NCBI RefSeq assembly: GCF_958405895.1
Contig: NZ_CATZAR010000008.1
DNA length: 64,000 bases
From: Ralstonia thomasii
Lineage (GTDB): Bacteria; Pseudomonadota; Gammaproteobacteria; Burkholderiales; Burkholderiaceae
Direction: 5' to 3' (one strand)
Part shown: in pieces, positions 8,516 through 17,061 of the stretch
Layout: every line of letters begins with the position of its first letter
How positions within the stretch are numbered: position 1 is the stretch's first letter
Translations under genes and position numbers: made by a program
Notes under the pieces: model-generated
Told to the model about the DNA's origin: nothing
What the model saw: only the letters and a program-made list of their open reading frames with translations
The model's database searches: none

Positions 8516-9451
8516 TCAGGCCGTTGTTCCGATGCGCAGTTGCATGCGCATCAGCAGCGTCTCGCCCGGGGCCAACGCGCGCAGGCCCGTGCCTTCCCAT
8601 CCTTGCGCCGCCAGGTTGATCGCGTCGGCCACGTGTGAAATGGGCTCCAGGCAGAAATAAGGCTGCGCGTGCGGCGCGTGGAGGATGAAGTGGTCGAGCG
8701 GGTCATCGGCGCTCAGCGTGAGCACCCTGCCCGCGCGGGACATCACGGCACGTCGCTGCCATTCGCTGTAATAGACGCTGAGCGCCGCATCCGGCAATGC
8801 GCGGGCGTGACGGAAATCTTCCCGCGGCGTGATCGGCTCGCGGCGGACGGCAACTTCACCGGCGTCGGTCGGCCACATCGTCGCAGCCTCAAACTGCAAG
8901 CGTGTATCGGCCGTGCGGGCGAAATATGGATGGAAGCCGCCGCCGGCCGGCATGCTGCTGTCGCCATCGTTGCGCAGGGTCATGACGGCTTCCAGACCGG
9001 ATTCAGTCAGCACCAGCGTTTGCGTGGCGGTGAACGGCCAGGGCCAGTTGTCCACCTCGGGCACATAGCGCAAGCCGAGTTCGATCGACGACGCAGTGAG
9101 CTTCTCCACCATCCAGGCCCGTGCATGCGCCAATCCGTGCATGGCATGCGCTTGGCGCGGATGCGGCGCGAGATGGACTTCCCGGCCGCCCCATTCGAAG
9201 CGCCCGTCGCGGATGCGGTTGGAGAACGGAAGCAGCGGATAGCACCCGGCCTTGGGCCATGCCAACCCCTCGAAGCCGTCACGCAGGCAGTCGTCCGACA
9301 TCGGCGCCAACCAGTCGACACGCCGGCCGCCCTCGCTGGCCGACGCCAGCGAGGCAATGCGGCCGCCTGCCGCCGGCGCGACATCCATCGTCAGCGCGCC
9401 GGCCTGCAGCGTATGCACCGGCCCGGGCGCAAGCCAGGTCTGGCTATGCAT
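8516..9451 (-). CDS. aldose 1-epimerase (GalM-like)
   Basis: A 311-residue cytoplasmic mutarotase-fold enzyme interconverting alpha and beta anomers of free aldoses. Family marks are NRIRDGRFEWGG, HAMHGLAH, AGGGFHPYF (catalytic His in HPYF) and FCLEPISHVADA near the C-terminus with the catalytic Glu region. Its ATG overlaps the TGA of the upstream porin gene (ATGA), so translation is likely coupled and it is the last gene of the operon. An anomer-converting role fits an oligosaccharide-degrading operon. The sugar substrate is unknown. Confidence 0.88.
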   Translation of the reverse strand: MHSQTWLAPGPVHTLQAGALTMDVAPAAGGRIASLASASEGGRRVDWLAPMSDDCLRDGFEGLAWPKAGCYPLLPFSNRIRDGRFEWGGREVHLAPHPRQAHAMHGLAHARAWMVEKLTASSIELGLRYVPEVDNWPWPFTATQTLVLTESGLEAVMTLRNDGDSSMPAGGGFHPYFARTADTRLQFEAATMWPTDAGEVAVRREPITPREDFRHARALPDAALSVYYSEWQRRAVMSRAGRVLTLSADDPLDHFILHAPHAQPYFCLEPISHVADAINLAAQGWEGTGLRALAPGETLLMRMQLRIGTTA

Positions 9452-10641
9452 CAGAACGAATGCCGAATGCCGACCATGCCCACAAACTGGCTGCGTCCGT
9501 TCGACGGCGTGCCGTTCTGCGAGTCGCCCACCGAGGCCACGGCGTTGACGACTCCACCCGCCGAGCTCAGCGTCTGCCCGCTCGCCTTCTGATAGGCCTC
9601 AACGAAGTAGAGCGCGGTGCGCTTGGAGAACGAGTACAGCTGTTCCATCGAGATCTGGTGATAGCGCGCCGCATTGTCGACCCCATTGCGCTTGTTCTCG
9701 GCGGTGTAGCTGTAGCCGGCGGTCAAGGTCAATGCAGGCGTGAGCGCGTATGTGGCAATGGCACCGAACGTGTTGAACGACGCTGTCTGTGCAAACCCCG
9801 CCGGCGAACCGGCACCCGGGCGGTACTGCACGTTGGAGTAGTTCAGGCCCATCATCAGCTTGCCCACGGTGTAGCGCGCAGCAGTGCCGATGATCTGTGC
9901 GGTATCAGCCGTTGCGTAGCCTTTGTTGATGGGCGCGTTGTTGGCGAAGTCGCCGGTGTTGTTCTGGAAGGTCGGGACGTTCTTCAACCGAACGTAGCCA
10001 GCCGACCAGGCAAACGCCTGGTAGTCATAACGCATCGCTGCGCTAAAGGCGCTGCCGTTGGACATGCTGCCCGCCTGCTCGCCCATGCCATATTGCAGAC
10101 CCGCCTGGAGACCGCCAAACGTGGGCGACGTATAGGTGACCGAATTCGGCACACGCAGCGTGGTGTCCATCGCGTCGATATCGCCCGGGTGCGCACCGAC
10201 CGCGCCCGTCAGCACATTGGTCGGGCCCAGCGCGGCAACGTACTGGAAGTACGGTGTGTACTGACGGCCCATCGTGAGCTGGCCGTAGTCCTTGTTGGCC
10301 AGGCCGACATAGGCCTGTCGGTTAAAGATGGTGTTCGCCTTGCTTTGCGCGCCCGTGTCGGCAGCGAAGCCGTTCTCCAGACGAAACACTGCTGTAGTGC
10401 CGCCTCCCAGGTCTTCCGAGCCGAGCAGGCCGAACTTGCTGGCGGCCAGGGCACCGGAATTCATATACGTATTCGAATGCCCGCCCTGGTTGCTCGAATA
10501 GGCAATGGCGTTATCGACGACGCCGTACAGCGTGACGGAGCTTTGCGCCGATGCGTGCATCGACACGCCGGCGCACAGCACCGCTGCTGATGCGTAGACC
10601 GGGTGGAACGAAAAAGAACGTTTGGCTCGTGTGGTTTTCAT
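9451..10641 (-). CDS. outer-membrane porin (Gram-negative porin, OmpC-like family)
   Basis: A 396-residue trimeric-type porin. The N-terminus has a signal peptide (KRSFSFHP then VYASAAVLCAGVSMHASA) cut before QSSVTLYGVVDNAI, the standard first strand of betaproteobacterial porins. Further marks are SKFGLLGSEDLGGGTTAVFRLENGF and RQAYVGLANKDYGQLTMGRQ (both split across strands), and it ends in a terminal phenylalanine (GIRHSF) needed for BAM recognition. Start ATG was chosen to begin at the signal peptide; an earlier in-frame start would add 23 unlikely residues. It lies between the glycosidase and galM genes, so it may admit the operon's oligosaccharide. Confidence 0.92.
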   Translation of the reverse strand: MKTTRAKRSFSFHPVYASAAVLCAGVSMHASAQSSVTLYGVVDNAIAYSSNQGGHSNTYMNSGALAASKFGLLGSEDLGGGTTAVFRLENGFAADTGAQSKANTIFNRQAYVGLANKDYGQLTMGRQYTPYFQYVAALGPTNVLTGAVGAHPGDIDAMDTTLRVPNSVTYTSPTFGGLQAGLQYGMGEQAGSMSNGSAFSAAMRYDYQAFAWSAGYVRLKNVPTFQNNTGDFANNAPINKGYATADTAQIIGTAARYTVGKLMMGLNYSNVQYRPGAGSPAGFAQTASFNTFGAIATYALTPALTLTAGYSYTAENKRNGVDNAARYHQISMEQLYSFSKRTALYFVEAYQKASGQTLSSAGGVVNAVASVGDSQNGTPSNGRSQFVGMVGIRHSF

Positions 10642-10734
10642 CGTTGTTAGCTCGGAAATCTCCTGCACCAAGGGAACACCGCGCATCACGGGGCCTCTAC
10701 GGACCCGCACGTGATTCGCAGCGAGAATGCGGCA

Positions 10735-13146
10735 CTAGGCCAGCAACTGCAACGTCAGGCGGCGCCAGCCACCCGCAACAACGGTTTCCAGCACGCGGGC
10801 ATGCGGCGTCTGCACTTGCCGCACATCACCGGCGGGCAGGTGAATCTCAACGGTGTCAGCCAGCGTCGGCATCTTGCCTTCGCACGATACGTGCAGCGTG
10901 ATGGCATGCGCATCCGACACCGCACGCACGCTCCAGCGGCCCTGCTCGCCGTCGCGCCACGCTTCGGTTTCGCCGTCGTCTTCAATGCAGCCGCCAACGG
11001 ATTCGCCAACGCCTTGCATGGGCACGACAAGGAAGCCGCGTTGATCGGCGCGCTGGTCGAAATGCTGCTCCGCCACGTTCAGCGCGATCACGCCGCCTTC
11101 GCGAACCAGCATCACCGGCTGGTCCCAGGGCGAAGGCAGCGTGGTGGCCTGTCCGCCTTCGAAGGCCTCGCCGCTCCAGTACGACACCCAGCGCGCGCCG
11201 GCCGGCAGATAGACGGTGCGCTCGGTCTGCCCTTCGTCCACCGCCGGCGCCACCAGCAGCGACGAGCCGATCATCATGTCATCGCACTCGGCGTAGCAGC
11301 GGCGGTCGTTCGGGAACTCGGCAAACGTCGGACGCAGTACCGGCTCGTAGGCCTGCGTGGATTGCCACAGCAGTTCGTACAGATACGGAATCAGCCGATA
11401 GCGCAGCTTGATCAGCGAGGCAATTTGCGAGGTGATCTGCGGATACATCCACGGCTCGTTGACGGTCTTGTCATCGTTCCACGAGTGGATGGAGAAGCGC
11501 GGCAGGAAGACGCCAAAGGCCACCCAGCGCACCAGCAGTTCCGGCGAAGGCGCCGGGCCCGCAAACCCGCCGATATCGTGGCCGATGTTCGAGACGCCGG
11601 ACAGCGCGAGGCCCAGGCCCATCTTCAGGTTGTAGCGCAGCGTTTCCCACGACGTGTAGTTGTCACCGGACCACGTCTGCACGTAGCGCTGCATGCCGAC
11701 ACCGCCCGAGCGCGACACCAGGAACGGCCGACGCTGCGGCGCAAACTCAAGTTGCGCTTCGCGCGAGGCGCGCATCATCAGCATCGTGTGCAGCACCTTG
11801 GCCTCGCGGATGGGCGCCTTCTTGCCGAACCCGTAAGCGAAAGCGTCGGGCGTCCAGACTTCGAACTCGTTGTTGTCGTTCCAGGTGGACGCCATGCCGA
11901 ATTCCAGCAGCGCGCTCTTGACGTTGGCCTTCCACCAGTCGAGCGTTTTCGGATTGGTGAAGTCGAGATACGCGCCCACCTCATCCCAGAATTGCACCCA
12001 GGCCGGCTCACCGGCTGCATCGCAAATCAGCAGCCCGGCTTGCTTCGCTTCTTCAAACTTCGGGTGATCGCGCAGCAGGCACGGCTTGATGTTCGGGCAC
12101 AGGCGAATGCCCGCATCCAGATAGCTCTGGACGAAGCCCCGCGCATCCGGGAACTTGTCGGTGTTCCAGTTGAAGACGTAGCGCTTCGGGCCGATCGACG
12201 TATAGCCCGACGACAGATGGAACGAATCGCAGAGGATGTCGTGCTCACGGCATCCCTTGATGAACTCGGCCATCTGTTCCTGCGCGTTGGGCGCGTCGGT
12301 GTACGTCATGGTCGAGCCGGAGTAACCGAGGCCCCACTTCGGCATCCACGCGGGGCGGCCGGTCATCCACGTGAAGCGGCGCGTGGCGCCGAGCGGCGTA
12401 TCGGGCGAGGCAATGAAGTAGTAGTCGAGATCACCATGCGGCGCGACAAAGTAGCGATAGAGGCCGTGGTAGTTGTCCAGCTCGCGGCCCATGTCGAAGC
12501 TGCAATCGGACAGCGTGTCGTAGAACAGCCCGAAGCCGGTGCGGTTTTCCGGCTGCCACGTCACGTAGAACGGGATGTGCTTGTACAGCGGATCAGTCGT
12601 GCGGGCGCTATAGCCCATCGCGTCGATGTTGCGCATCTCGTAACGCTGGTGCGCACGATTCATGTCGCCGGCGCGCTCACCCAGGCCGAAGTACATCTCG
12701 CCGGGTTCGCGGCGCACGTAGTGGTAGACCTGCTCGTCCCAATAGCCGAAGTTGTAGGCCTGCGTTGGGCGATCGTTCAGCACGGTCTGCCATCCGCCGG
12801 CACCGCGGATCTGCCATGTGCAGAAGCCGCCTGCCAGGGCGACGCTCAGGCGAATCTTGCTGGTTTCCACGCGCAGCGTGTCGGCGTCGCTGTGCAGCGC
12901 AAATGCGGGCAGCGCGAAGCCGCTCAGGTCGCGGCGGTCACGCCCTTCGAGCGGCGTGTCGTCACCGCCGGGGGCGATCGACCACGTGGCCGGGCCGCGC
13001 AGGTCGCCCTGCGGCAGCACGAGCACGCGGATGATGTCTTCTTCCAGCACGAAGAGTTCAATCGCAGCGCCGGCGCTGCTGGCCAGCCGCAGCCGGTTGC
13101 CTTCCTGCGCCTGGACTTCGAATCGGGGGGGATTCAACATGGACAT
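10735..13146 (-). CDS. glycoside hydrolase family 31 alpha-glycosidase
   Basis: An 803-residue GH31 enzyme; members are alpha-glucosidases, alpha-xylosidases or transglycosidases. An N-terminal beta domain is followed by the (beta/alpha)8 barrel. The nucleophile signature reads STWNDNNEFEVW (Asp near residue 423) and the acid/base signature TWSGDNYTSWE (Asp near residue 492). GFAGPAPSPELLVRWVAFG and C-terminal beta domains follow. No signal peptide is seen, so it probably acts on imported oligosaccharides in the cytoplasm. The start lies 10 bp after the MFS gene; a start 19 codons earlier would overlap that gene. The exact linkage cleaved cannot be read from sequence. Confidence 0.9.
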   Translation of the reverse strand: MSMLNPPRFEVQAQEGNRLRLASSAGAAIELFVLEEDIIRVLVLPQGDLRGPATWSIAPGGDDTPLEGRDRRDLSGFALPAFALHSDADTLRVETSKIRLSVALAGGFCTWQIRGAGGWQTVLNDRPTQAYNFGYWDEQVYHYVRREPGEMYFGLGERAGDMNRAHQRYEMRNIDAMGYSARTTDPLYKHIPFYVTWQPENRTGFGLFYDTLSDCSFDMGRELDNYHGLYRYFVAPHGDLDYYFIASPDTPLGATRRFTWMTGRPAWMPKWGLGYSGSTMTYTDAPNAQEQMAEFIKGCREHDILCDSFHLSSGYTSIGPKRYVFNWNTDKFPDARGFVQSYLDAGIRLCPNIKPCLLRDHPKFEEAKQAGLLICDAAGEPAWVQFWDEVGAYLDFTNPKTLDWWKANVKSALLEFGMASTWNDNNEFEVWTPDAFAYGFGKKAPIREAKVLHTMLMMRASREAQLEFAPQRRPFLVSRSGGVGMQRYVQTWSGDNYTSWETLRYNLKMGLGLALSGVSNIGHDIGGFAGPAPSPELLVRWVAFGVFLPRFSIHSWNDDKTVNEPWMYPQITSQIASLIKLRYRLIPYLYELLWQSTQAYEPVLRPTFAEFPNDRRCYAECDDMMIGSSLLVAPAVDEGQTERTVYLPAGARWVSYWSGEAFEGGQATTLPSPWDQPVMLVREGGVIALNVAEQHFDQRADQRGFLVVPMQGVGESVGGCIEDDGETEAWRDGEQGRWSVRAVSDAHAITLHVSCEGKMPTLADTVEIHLPAGDVRQVQTPHARVLETVVAGGWRRLTLQLLA

Positions 13147-13156
13147 CGGTTTCAAC

Positions 13157-14449
13157 TCAGTTTGAAGCAGAGAGACGCATCTGACGCGCGGCACGTTCTT
13201 CATGCGACTGACCGCGAATCAGAACAATCAGCAACGCCGCGCCAATCAGATCGAACGCGCCGAGCAGGCCGAACAGCGGACCATAACCGACCTTGTCAGC
13301 CAGCGCGCCCACCAACAGCGAGAAGCCCAGGCCGCCGATCCACGCCGCCATGCCGGCAAAGCCGCTGGCGGTGCCGACCTCTTCCGGATCGAAGACGTCC
13401 GCCGACAGCGTGTTGACCAAGCCGGAGATCATCTGGTGCGCAAAGCCGCCCACGCAGAACAACGCAATCGCCGTGTAGGGAGACGCCACGAGCCCGACGC
13501 ACGCCGGACCGATCATCATGAACGCACCCAGCACGACGCCGCACACACGCGACCACACCAGCGGAATGCGGAAACGCTTGATCAGGAACGGCGACAGGTA
13601 ACCGCCCACCAGGCCGCCCAGGTCCGCCGCCAGGAACGGCAGCCACGCGAACATGGCGATCGCTTTCAGATCGAGATGGCGTTCGTTCACGAAGTACAGC
13701 GGAATCCAGAAGCTGAACGTCTGCCACGCCGGCTCGGCGAAGAAGCGCGCCAGCGCAATCGCCCAGAAACGGCGGGACGTCACGACGTCCTTGACCGGGC
13801 GCTTGCCGCGCTCGGCGCTCACGGGGCGGAGCTGTCCGCCGATGATCTTTTCGCGCTCGGCGTCGGACAGCGCGGCGTGGTCTTTCGGCGAACGGTAGAA
13901 CGCGAACCACAGCGCGGCCCACAGGAAGCCGATGGCGCCAGTCACCACAAACGCCGACTGCCAGCCGTAACGCAGATGCAGGAAGACCACCAGCGGCGGT
14001 GCCAACATCGCACCCAGCGAGGTGCCCGAATTGAACCAGCCGACGGCGACGGATTTTTCCTTGTCCGGGAACCATTCGGCCACGGCCTTCATACCGGACG
14101 GAATGGCAGCGGCTTCGGTCAGGCCCATCAGGGCGCGAAAGCCCGCCAGCGACAGCCAGCCGGTAGCGCCCGCGTGCAGCACGCCAGCAAACGACCACAA
14201 CACACCAAACAGCGCAAAGCCGATACGCAAGCCGACCAGGTCAACGATAAAGCCGCAGACCGGCTGCATGATCGTGTAGCCGACTTGGAAGGCCGCCACC
14301 ACGTAGGAATACTGCTGGGTGCTCATCCCCAGCTCGTTCTTGAGTGTGGGCGCCAGCACGCCCAGCGAGTTACGCGCCAGATAGTTGACGATCGTGCCCA
14401 GGCACACCAGCACGATGATCCACCAGCGCAAGCCCTTGATGGTCTTCAC
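13157..14449 (-). CDS. MFS transporter of the anion:cation symporter family (hexuronate/glucarate type)
   Basis: A 430-residue, 12-helix major-facilitator protein of the ACS family (GudP/ExuT-like). Seen are the first helix WWIIVLVCLGTIVNYLARNS, the helix 2-3 motif VCGFIVDLVGLRIGF, RALMGLTEAAAIPSGMKAVA and AEWFPDKEKSVAVGWFNSG, a signature of sugar-acid symporters. It sits between gudD and the GH31 gene on the same strand, so uptake of a sugar acid or uronate-containing compound is a reasonable guess. Substrate not proven. Confidence 0.9.
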   Translation of the reverse strand: MKTIKGLRWWIIVLVCLGTIVNYLARNSLGVLAPTLKNELGMSTQQYSYVVAAFQVGYTIMQPVCGFIVDLVGLRIGFALFGVLWSFAGVLHAGATGWLSLAGFRALMGLTEAAAIPSGMKAVAEWFPDKEKSVAVGWFNSGTSLGAMLAPPLVVFLHLRYGWQSAFVVTGAIGFLWAALWFAFYRSPKDHAALSDAEREKIIGGQLRPVSAERGKRPVKDVVTSRRFWAIALARFFAEPAWQTFSFWIPLYFVNERHLDLKAIAMFAWLPFLAADLGGLVGGYLSPFLIKRFRIPLVWSRVCGVVLGAFMMIGPACVGLVASPYTAIALFCVGGFAHQMISGLVNTLSADVFDPEEVGTASGFAGMAAWIGGLGFSLLVGALADKVGYGPLFGLLGAFDLIGAALLIVLIRGQSHEERAARQMRLSASN

Positions 14450-14489
14450 GGTGTTGTCTCCGATATTTTTTTATTGGTTACCGATCTAC

Positions 14490-14519
14490 GAGGCGGCGTG
14501 CTACGACGTGCGCCGCCTC
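14490..14519. other. perfect 9-bp hairpin between gudD and the MFS gene
   Basis: GAGGCGGCG and CGCCGCCTC flank a 12-nt loop TGCTACGACGTG in the 94-bp gudD-MFS gap. In the operon direction no T-run follows, so it is not a classical terminator. It may be an mRNA-processing or stability element. Confidence 0.5.
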
Positions 14520-14543
14520 GGGTTCCGCCGTAGCAGTCAACAG

Positions 14544-15896
14544 TCAACGCACCATGCAGGGGCGCTTGTTGTCGAACTGCCAGTTGGGAATCAATTGGCG
14601 CATGGCGATTGCGTCGTCGCGCGCGCCCAGGCCGTGCTGCTTGTAGAGGGCGTGGGCCTTCTCCAGTTGCTCCATGTCGACCGTGACGCCCAGGCCCGGG
14701 GCGGCCGGAACGGCAATCTCACCGCCGACGATCTGGAACGGTTCACGCGTCAGGCGCTGTCCGTCTTGCCAGATCCAGTGCGTGTCGATGGCGGTGATGT
14801 TGCCCGGCGCAGCCGCGGCCACGTGCGTAAACATCGCCAATGAAATGTCGAAGTGATTGTTGGAGTGCGAACCCCAGGTCAGGCCCCAGTCGTCGCACAT
14901 CTGCGCCACGCGCACCGAGCCCTGCATCGTCCAGAAATGCGGATCGGCCAGCGGAATGTCGACGGAGTGCAACTGAATGGCGTGCCCCATCTGGCGCCAG
15001 TCGGTGGCGATCATGTTGGTGGCCGTCGGCAGGCCCGTGGCGCGGCGGAATTCCGCCATCACTTCGCGGCCCGAGTAACCGCCCTCGGCGCCGCACGGGT
15101 CTTCGGCGTAGGCCAGCACGTCGTGCTTGTCGCGGCACAGGCGAATGGCCTCGGCCAGCGACCACGCGCCGTTCGGGTCCAGCGTGACGCGCGCCTCGGG
15201 AAAGGCCTCGGCCAATGCAGTCGTGACGACCATTTCGTCATCGCCGCTCAGCACACCGCCCTTGAGCTTGAAATCCTTGAAGCCATAGCGCGCATGGGCG
15301 GCCTTTGCGAGGCGCACGACCGCCTCCGGCGTAAGCGCTTCTTCGTGGCGCACGCGGGTCCAGTCGTCCGTGGCATCGCTGCCGTCGGCGTAGTCCAGGT
15401 CGGTGCGTTTGCGGTCGCCCACGAAGAACAGGTAGCCGAGCACCGGCACCTTGTCGCGCTGTTGCCCCTGCCCCAGCAGCGCCGCCACAGGCACGCCCAG
15501 ATGCTGGCCGAGCAAGTCGAGCAGCGCGCTTTCCAGCGCCGTCACCGCATGCACGGTGGTGCGCAGGTCGAAGGTCTGCAACCCCCGGCCGGCGACGTCG
15601 CGATCGGCAAATTGGCGACGTACGCTGTTCAATACGTTGTTGTACGCGCCGATCGGTTGTCCGACAACCAGCGGCGTCGCGTCCTCGATGGTCTTGCGGA
15701 TGGACTCGCCGCCCGGCACCTCGCCCACCCCGGTATGACCCTCGGAGTCCTCCAGGAGGACGATATTGCGGGTGAAGAACGGGCCGTGCGCGCCGCTCAG
15801 ATTCAACAACATACTGTCGCGGCCCGCCACGGGAATGACTTGAAGGCGGGTAACGCGCGGCGTGCGAAGTGGGGAGTCGGTGGTTTTGTGATCCAT
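14544..15896 (-). CDS. gudD: glucarate dehydratase (enolase superfamily)
   Basis: A 450-residue member of the mandelate racemase/glucarate dehydratase group, converting D-glucarate (and often L-idarate) to 5-keto-4-deoxyglucarate. Recognisable are GHTGVGEVPGGESIRKTIED, the Lys motif YGFKDFKLKGGVL, metal ligands in VTLDPNGAWSL and YAEDPCGAEGGYSGREVMAE, ATNMIATDWRQMGHA, the His region LTWGSHSNNHFDISLAM and the hallmark C-terminus IPNWQFDNKRPCMVR. An ATG two codons earlier is also possible. It is first gene of a five-gene operon (gudD, MFS, GH31, porin, galM) and divergent from a GntR regulator. Confidence 0.95.
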   Translation of the reverse strand: MDHKTTDSPLRTPRVTRLQVIPVAGRDSMLLNLSGAHGPFFTRNIVLLEDSEGHTGVGEVPGGESIRKTIEDATPLVVGQPIGAYNNVLNSVRRQFADRDVAGRGLQTFDLRTTVHAVTALESALLDLLGQHLGVPVAALLGQGQQRDKVPVLGYLFFVGDRKRTDLDYADGSDATDDWTRVRHEEALTPEAVVRLAKAAHARYGFKDFKLKGGVLSGDDEMVVTTALAEAFPEARVTLDPNGAWSLAEAIRLCRDKHDVLAYAEDPCGAEGGYSGREVMAEFRRATGLPTATNMIATDWRQMGHAIQLHSVDIPLADPHFWTMQGSVRVAQMCDDWGLTWGSHSNNHFDISLAMFTHVAAAAPGNITAIDTHWIWQDGQRLTREPFQIVGGEIAVPAAPGLGVTVDMEQLEKAHALYKQHGLGARDDAIAMRQLIPNWQFDNKRPCMVR

Positions 15897-15917
15897 GGTC
15901 ATCACGTATGTCATCAG

Positions 15918-15931
15918 TCGTCGTACAACAC
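15918..15931. promoter_or_regulatory. candidate GntR operator in the gudD-gntR promoter region
   Basis: TCGTCGTACAACAC is an imperfect palindrome centred on GTAC (15923-15926). It lies about 22 bp from the gudD start and next to overlapping -10-like elements on both strands (TATAAT on plus, TATAGT on minus, 15939-15946). A second copy of the motif follows the gntR gene. GTAC-centred or GT..AC palindromes are usual for FadR-type GntR proteins, so self-regulation and control of gudD are likely. Confidence 0.6.
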
Positions 15932-15999
15932 GGATGCGACTATAATTGACACATTCCGACCGAACCACCCCTGGTAAACCCGCCCCTCCCGGAGACCGC

Positions 16000-16755
16000 A
16001 TGCCCACCGCCAGTTCGCCCGCAACGCACGTGCGCCGCACCCAAAGCCTGGCGGACGTAGTGGTGGACCACATCAAAGGGCGCATCGCCAACGAATCGCT
16101 GCGCATTGGCGACAAGCTGCCGACGGAATCCGCATTGATGGAAGCGCTGGGCGTGAGCCGCACGGTGATACGCGAAGCCATTTCGCGCCTGCAAGCCAAG
16201 GGGATGATCGAAACGCGGCACGGCATCGGCAGCTTTGTCCTGCCGCCGCGCGCAGACAACAGCATCCCGCTGGGCGATGCCTCCACGATGCACGACATTC
16301 TGAGCATGCTGGAATTGCGCGTCGCCATTGAGACGGAGTGCGCTGGCCTGGCCGCACAGCGCATTTCTCCCACCGAGATCGATGCCCTGCGTTTGGCACT
16401 CGAAGCCATTGAGCAGGACCAGGCGGACGGCAACGACAGCGCCACCTCCGACCTGCAGTTTCACCTCAGCATCGCGCGCGCCACCGGCAATGAACATTTT
16501 GTCGGCGCCCTCGCCCAACTCGGCAAGACGCTCATCCCTCGCACGCGGATCGGGCTGGCACAGGTCGGATACCTGAACGCTCCGGAACTGCGCGCCACGG
16601 TCAACCGCGAGCACCACAGCGTCTTTGAAGCCATCGCCCGCAAAGACCCTGAAGCCGCCCGCGCTGCCATGCGCATGCATCTGTCAAACAGCCGGGAACG
16701 CCTGCGTCGTGCGCACGAAGCGGCTGGCACTCAATCGGCCGCGACAGGCAGCTGA
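16000..16755 (+). CDS. GntR-family regulator, FadR subfamily
   Basis: A 251-residue transcription factor. The winged helix has LADVVVDHIKGRIANESLRI and KLPTESALMEALGVSRTVIR then AISRLQAKGMIETRHGIG, the strong GntR signature. The C-terminal FCD domain (all-alpha, metal and effector binding) has LELRVAIETECAGLAAQR, DLQFHLSIARATGNEHF and HHSVFEAIARKDPEAARAAM with its His/Asp ligands. The start is fixed by GGAG five bases upstream. It is divergent from gudD, so a repressor responding to glucarate or a related acid is the natural role. Confidence 0.92.
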   Translation: MPTASSPATHVRRTQSLADVVVDHIKGRIANESLRIGDKLPTESALMEALGVSRTVIREAISRLQAKGMIETRHGIGSFVLPPRADNSIPLGDASTMHDILSMLELRVAIETECAGLAAQRISPTEIDALRLALEAIEQDQADGNDSATSDLQFHLSIARATGNEHFVGALAQLGKTLIPRTRIGLAQVGYLNAPELRATVNREHHSVFEAIARKDPEAARAAMRMHLSNSRERLRRAHEAAGTQSAATGS

Positions 16756-16773
16756 GCCGGCCAATACGGCCCC

Positions 16774-16787
16774 ATGTTGTACGACGT
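16774..16787. promoter_or_regulatory. second copy of the GTAC-centred palindrome
   Basis: ATGTTGTACGACGT, centred on GTAC at 16779-16782, matches the reverse complement of the site in front of gudD over 12 positions (TGTTGTACGACG). It lies 18 bp after the gntR stop, before a gene-free structured stretch. It could be a second binding site of the same regulator or control an unrecognised RNA. Confidence 0.5.
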
Positions 16788-16979
16788 CTTACTAGTTGCG
16801 CAGCGCCTCGCCCATTCGCCGACCCTCAGCGCTGTTGATAAAGATTTGCATTCGCCCGCTCTCAGCCACGTAACCTGAGCTTGCACCGACCCCTCGTGGG
16901 TGCGCTCCGGTCGCGGAAGAGAGAGCCGCGGCCTTCTTGGCCCTGATGCTGCTGTCCCGAGTGTCAGGGCGTTTCTTTT
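16788..16979 (+). other. gene-free structured stretch ending in a terminator; possible small RNA
   Basis: No convincing reading frame is present here or up to 17061. The stretch ends in GCCCTGA (16940-16946) pairing with TCAGGGC (16964-16970), followed by GTTTCTTTT, which is a terminator on the plus strand. It may simply end the gntR transcript. The 190-nt distance from gntR, the palindrome at its start and the GC-rich self-complementary middle leave room for a separate small RNA. Confidence 0.35.
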
Positions 16980-17019
16980 AGTGGTGGGCGCTCGAATCCC
17001 CTCCCCTGCTTCACCAACA

Positions 17020-17044
17020 AAAAAACCCCGTCTTGCAGGGCTTT
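17020..17044 (-). terminator. rho-independent terminator after the GlsB-like gene
   Basis: Read on the minus strand, AAAGCCCTGCAAGACGGGG is followed by seven T residues, just after the stop of the GlsB-like gene. Confidence 0.7.
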
Positions 17045-17061
17045 ACGTTGAAGCGACCGAC

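Noticed and set aside
10711..13416. A 901-codon open frame on plus across the GH31 gene and MFS start
   Set aside because: It is the antisense frame of a GC-rich coding region; composition is His/Arg/Gln-rich without motifs, while the minus strand gives a complete GH31 enzyme.
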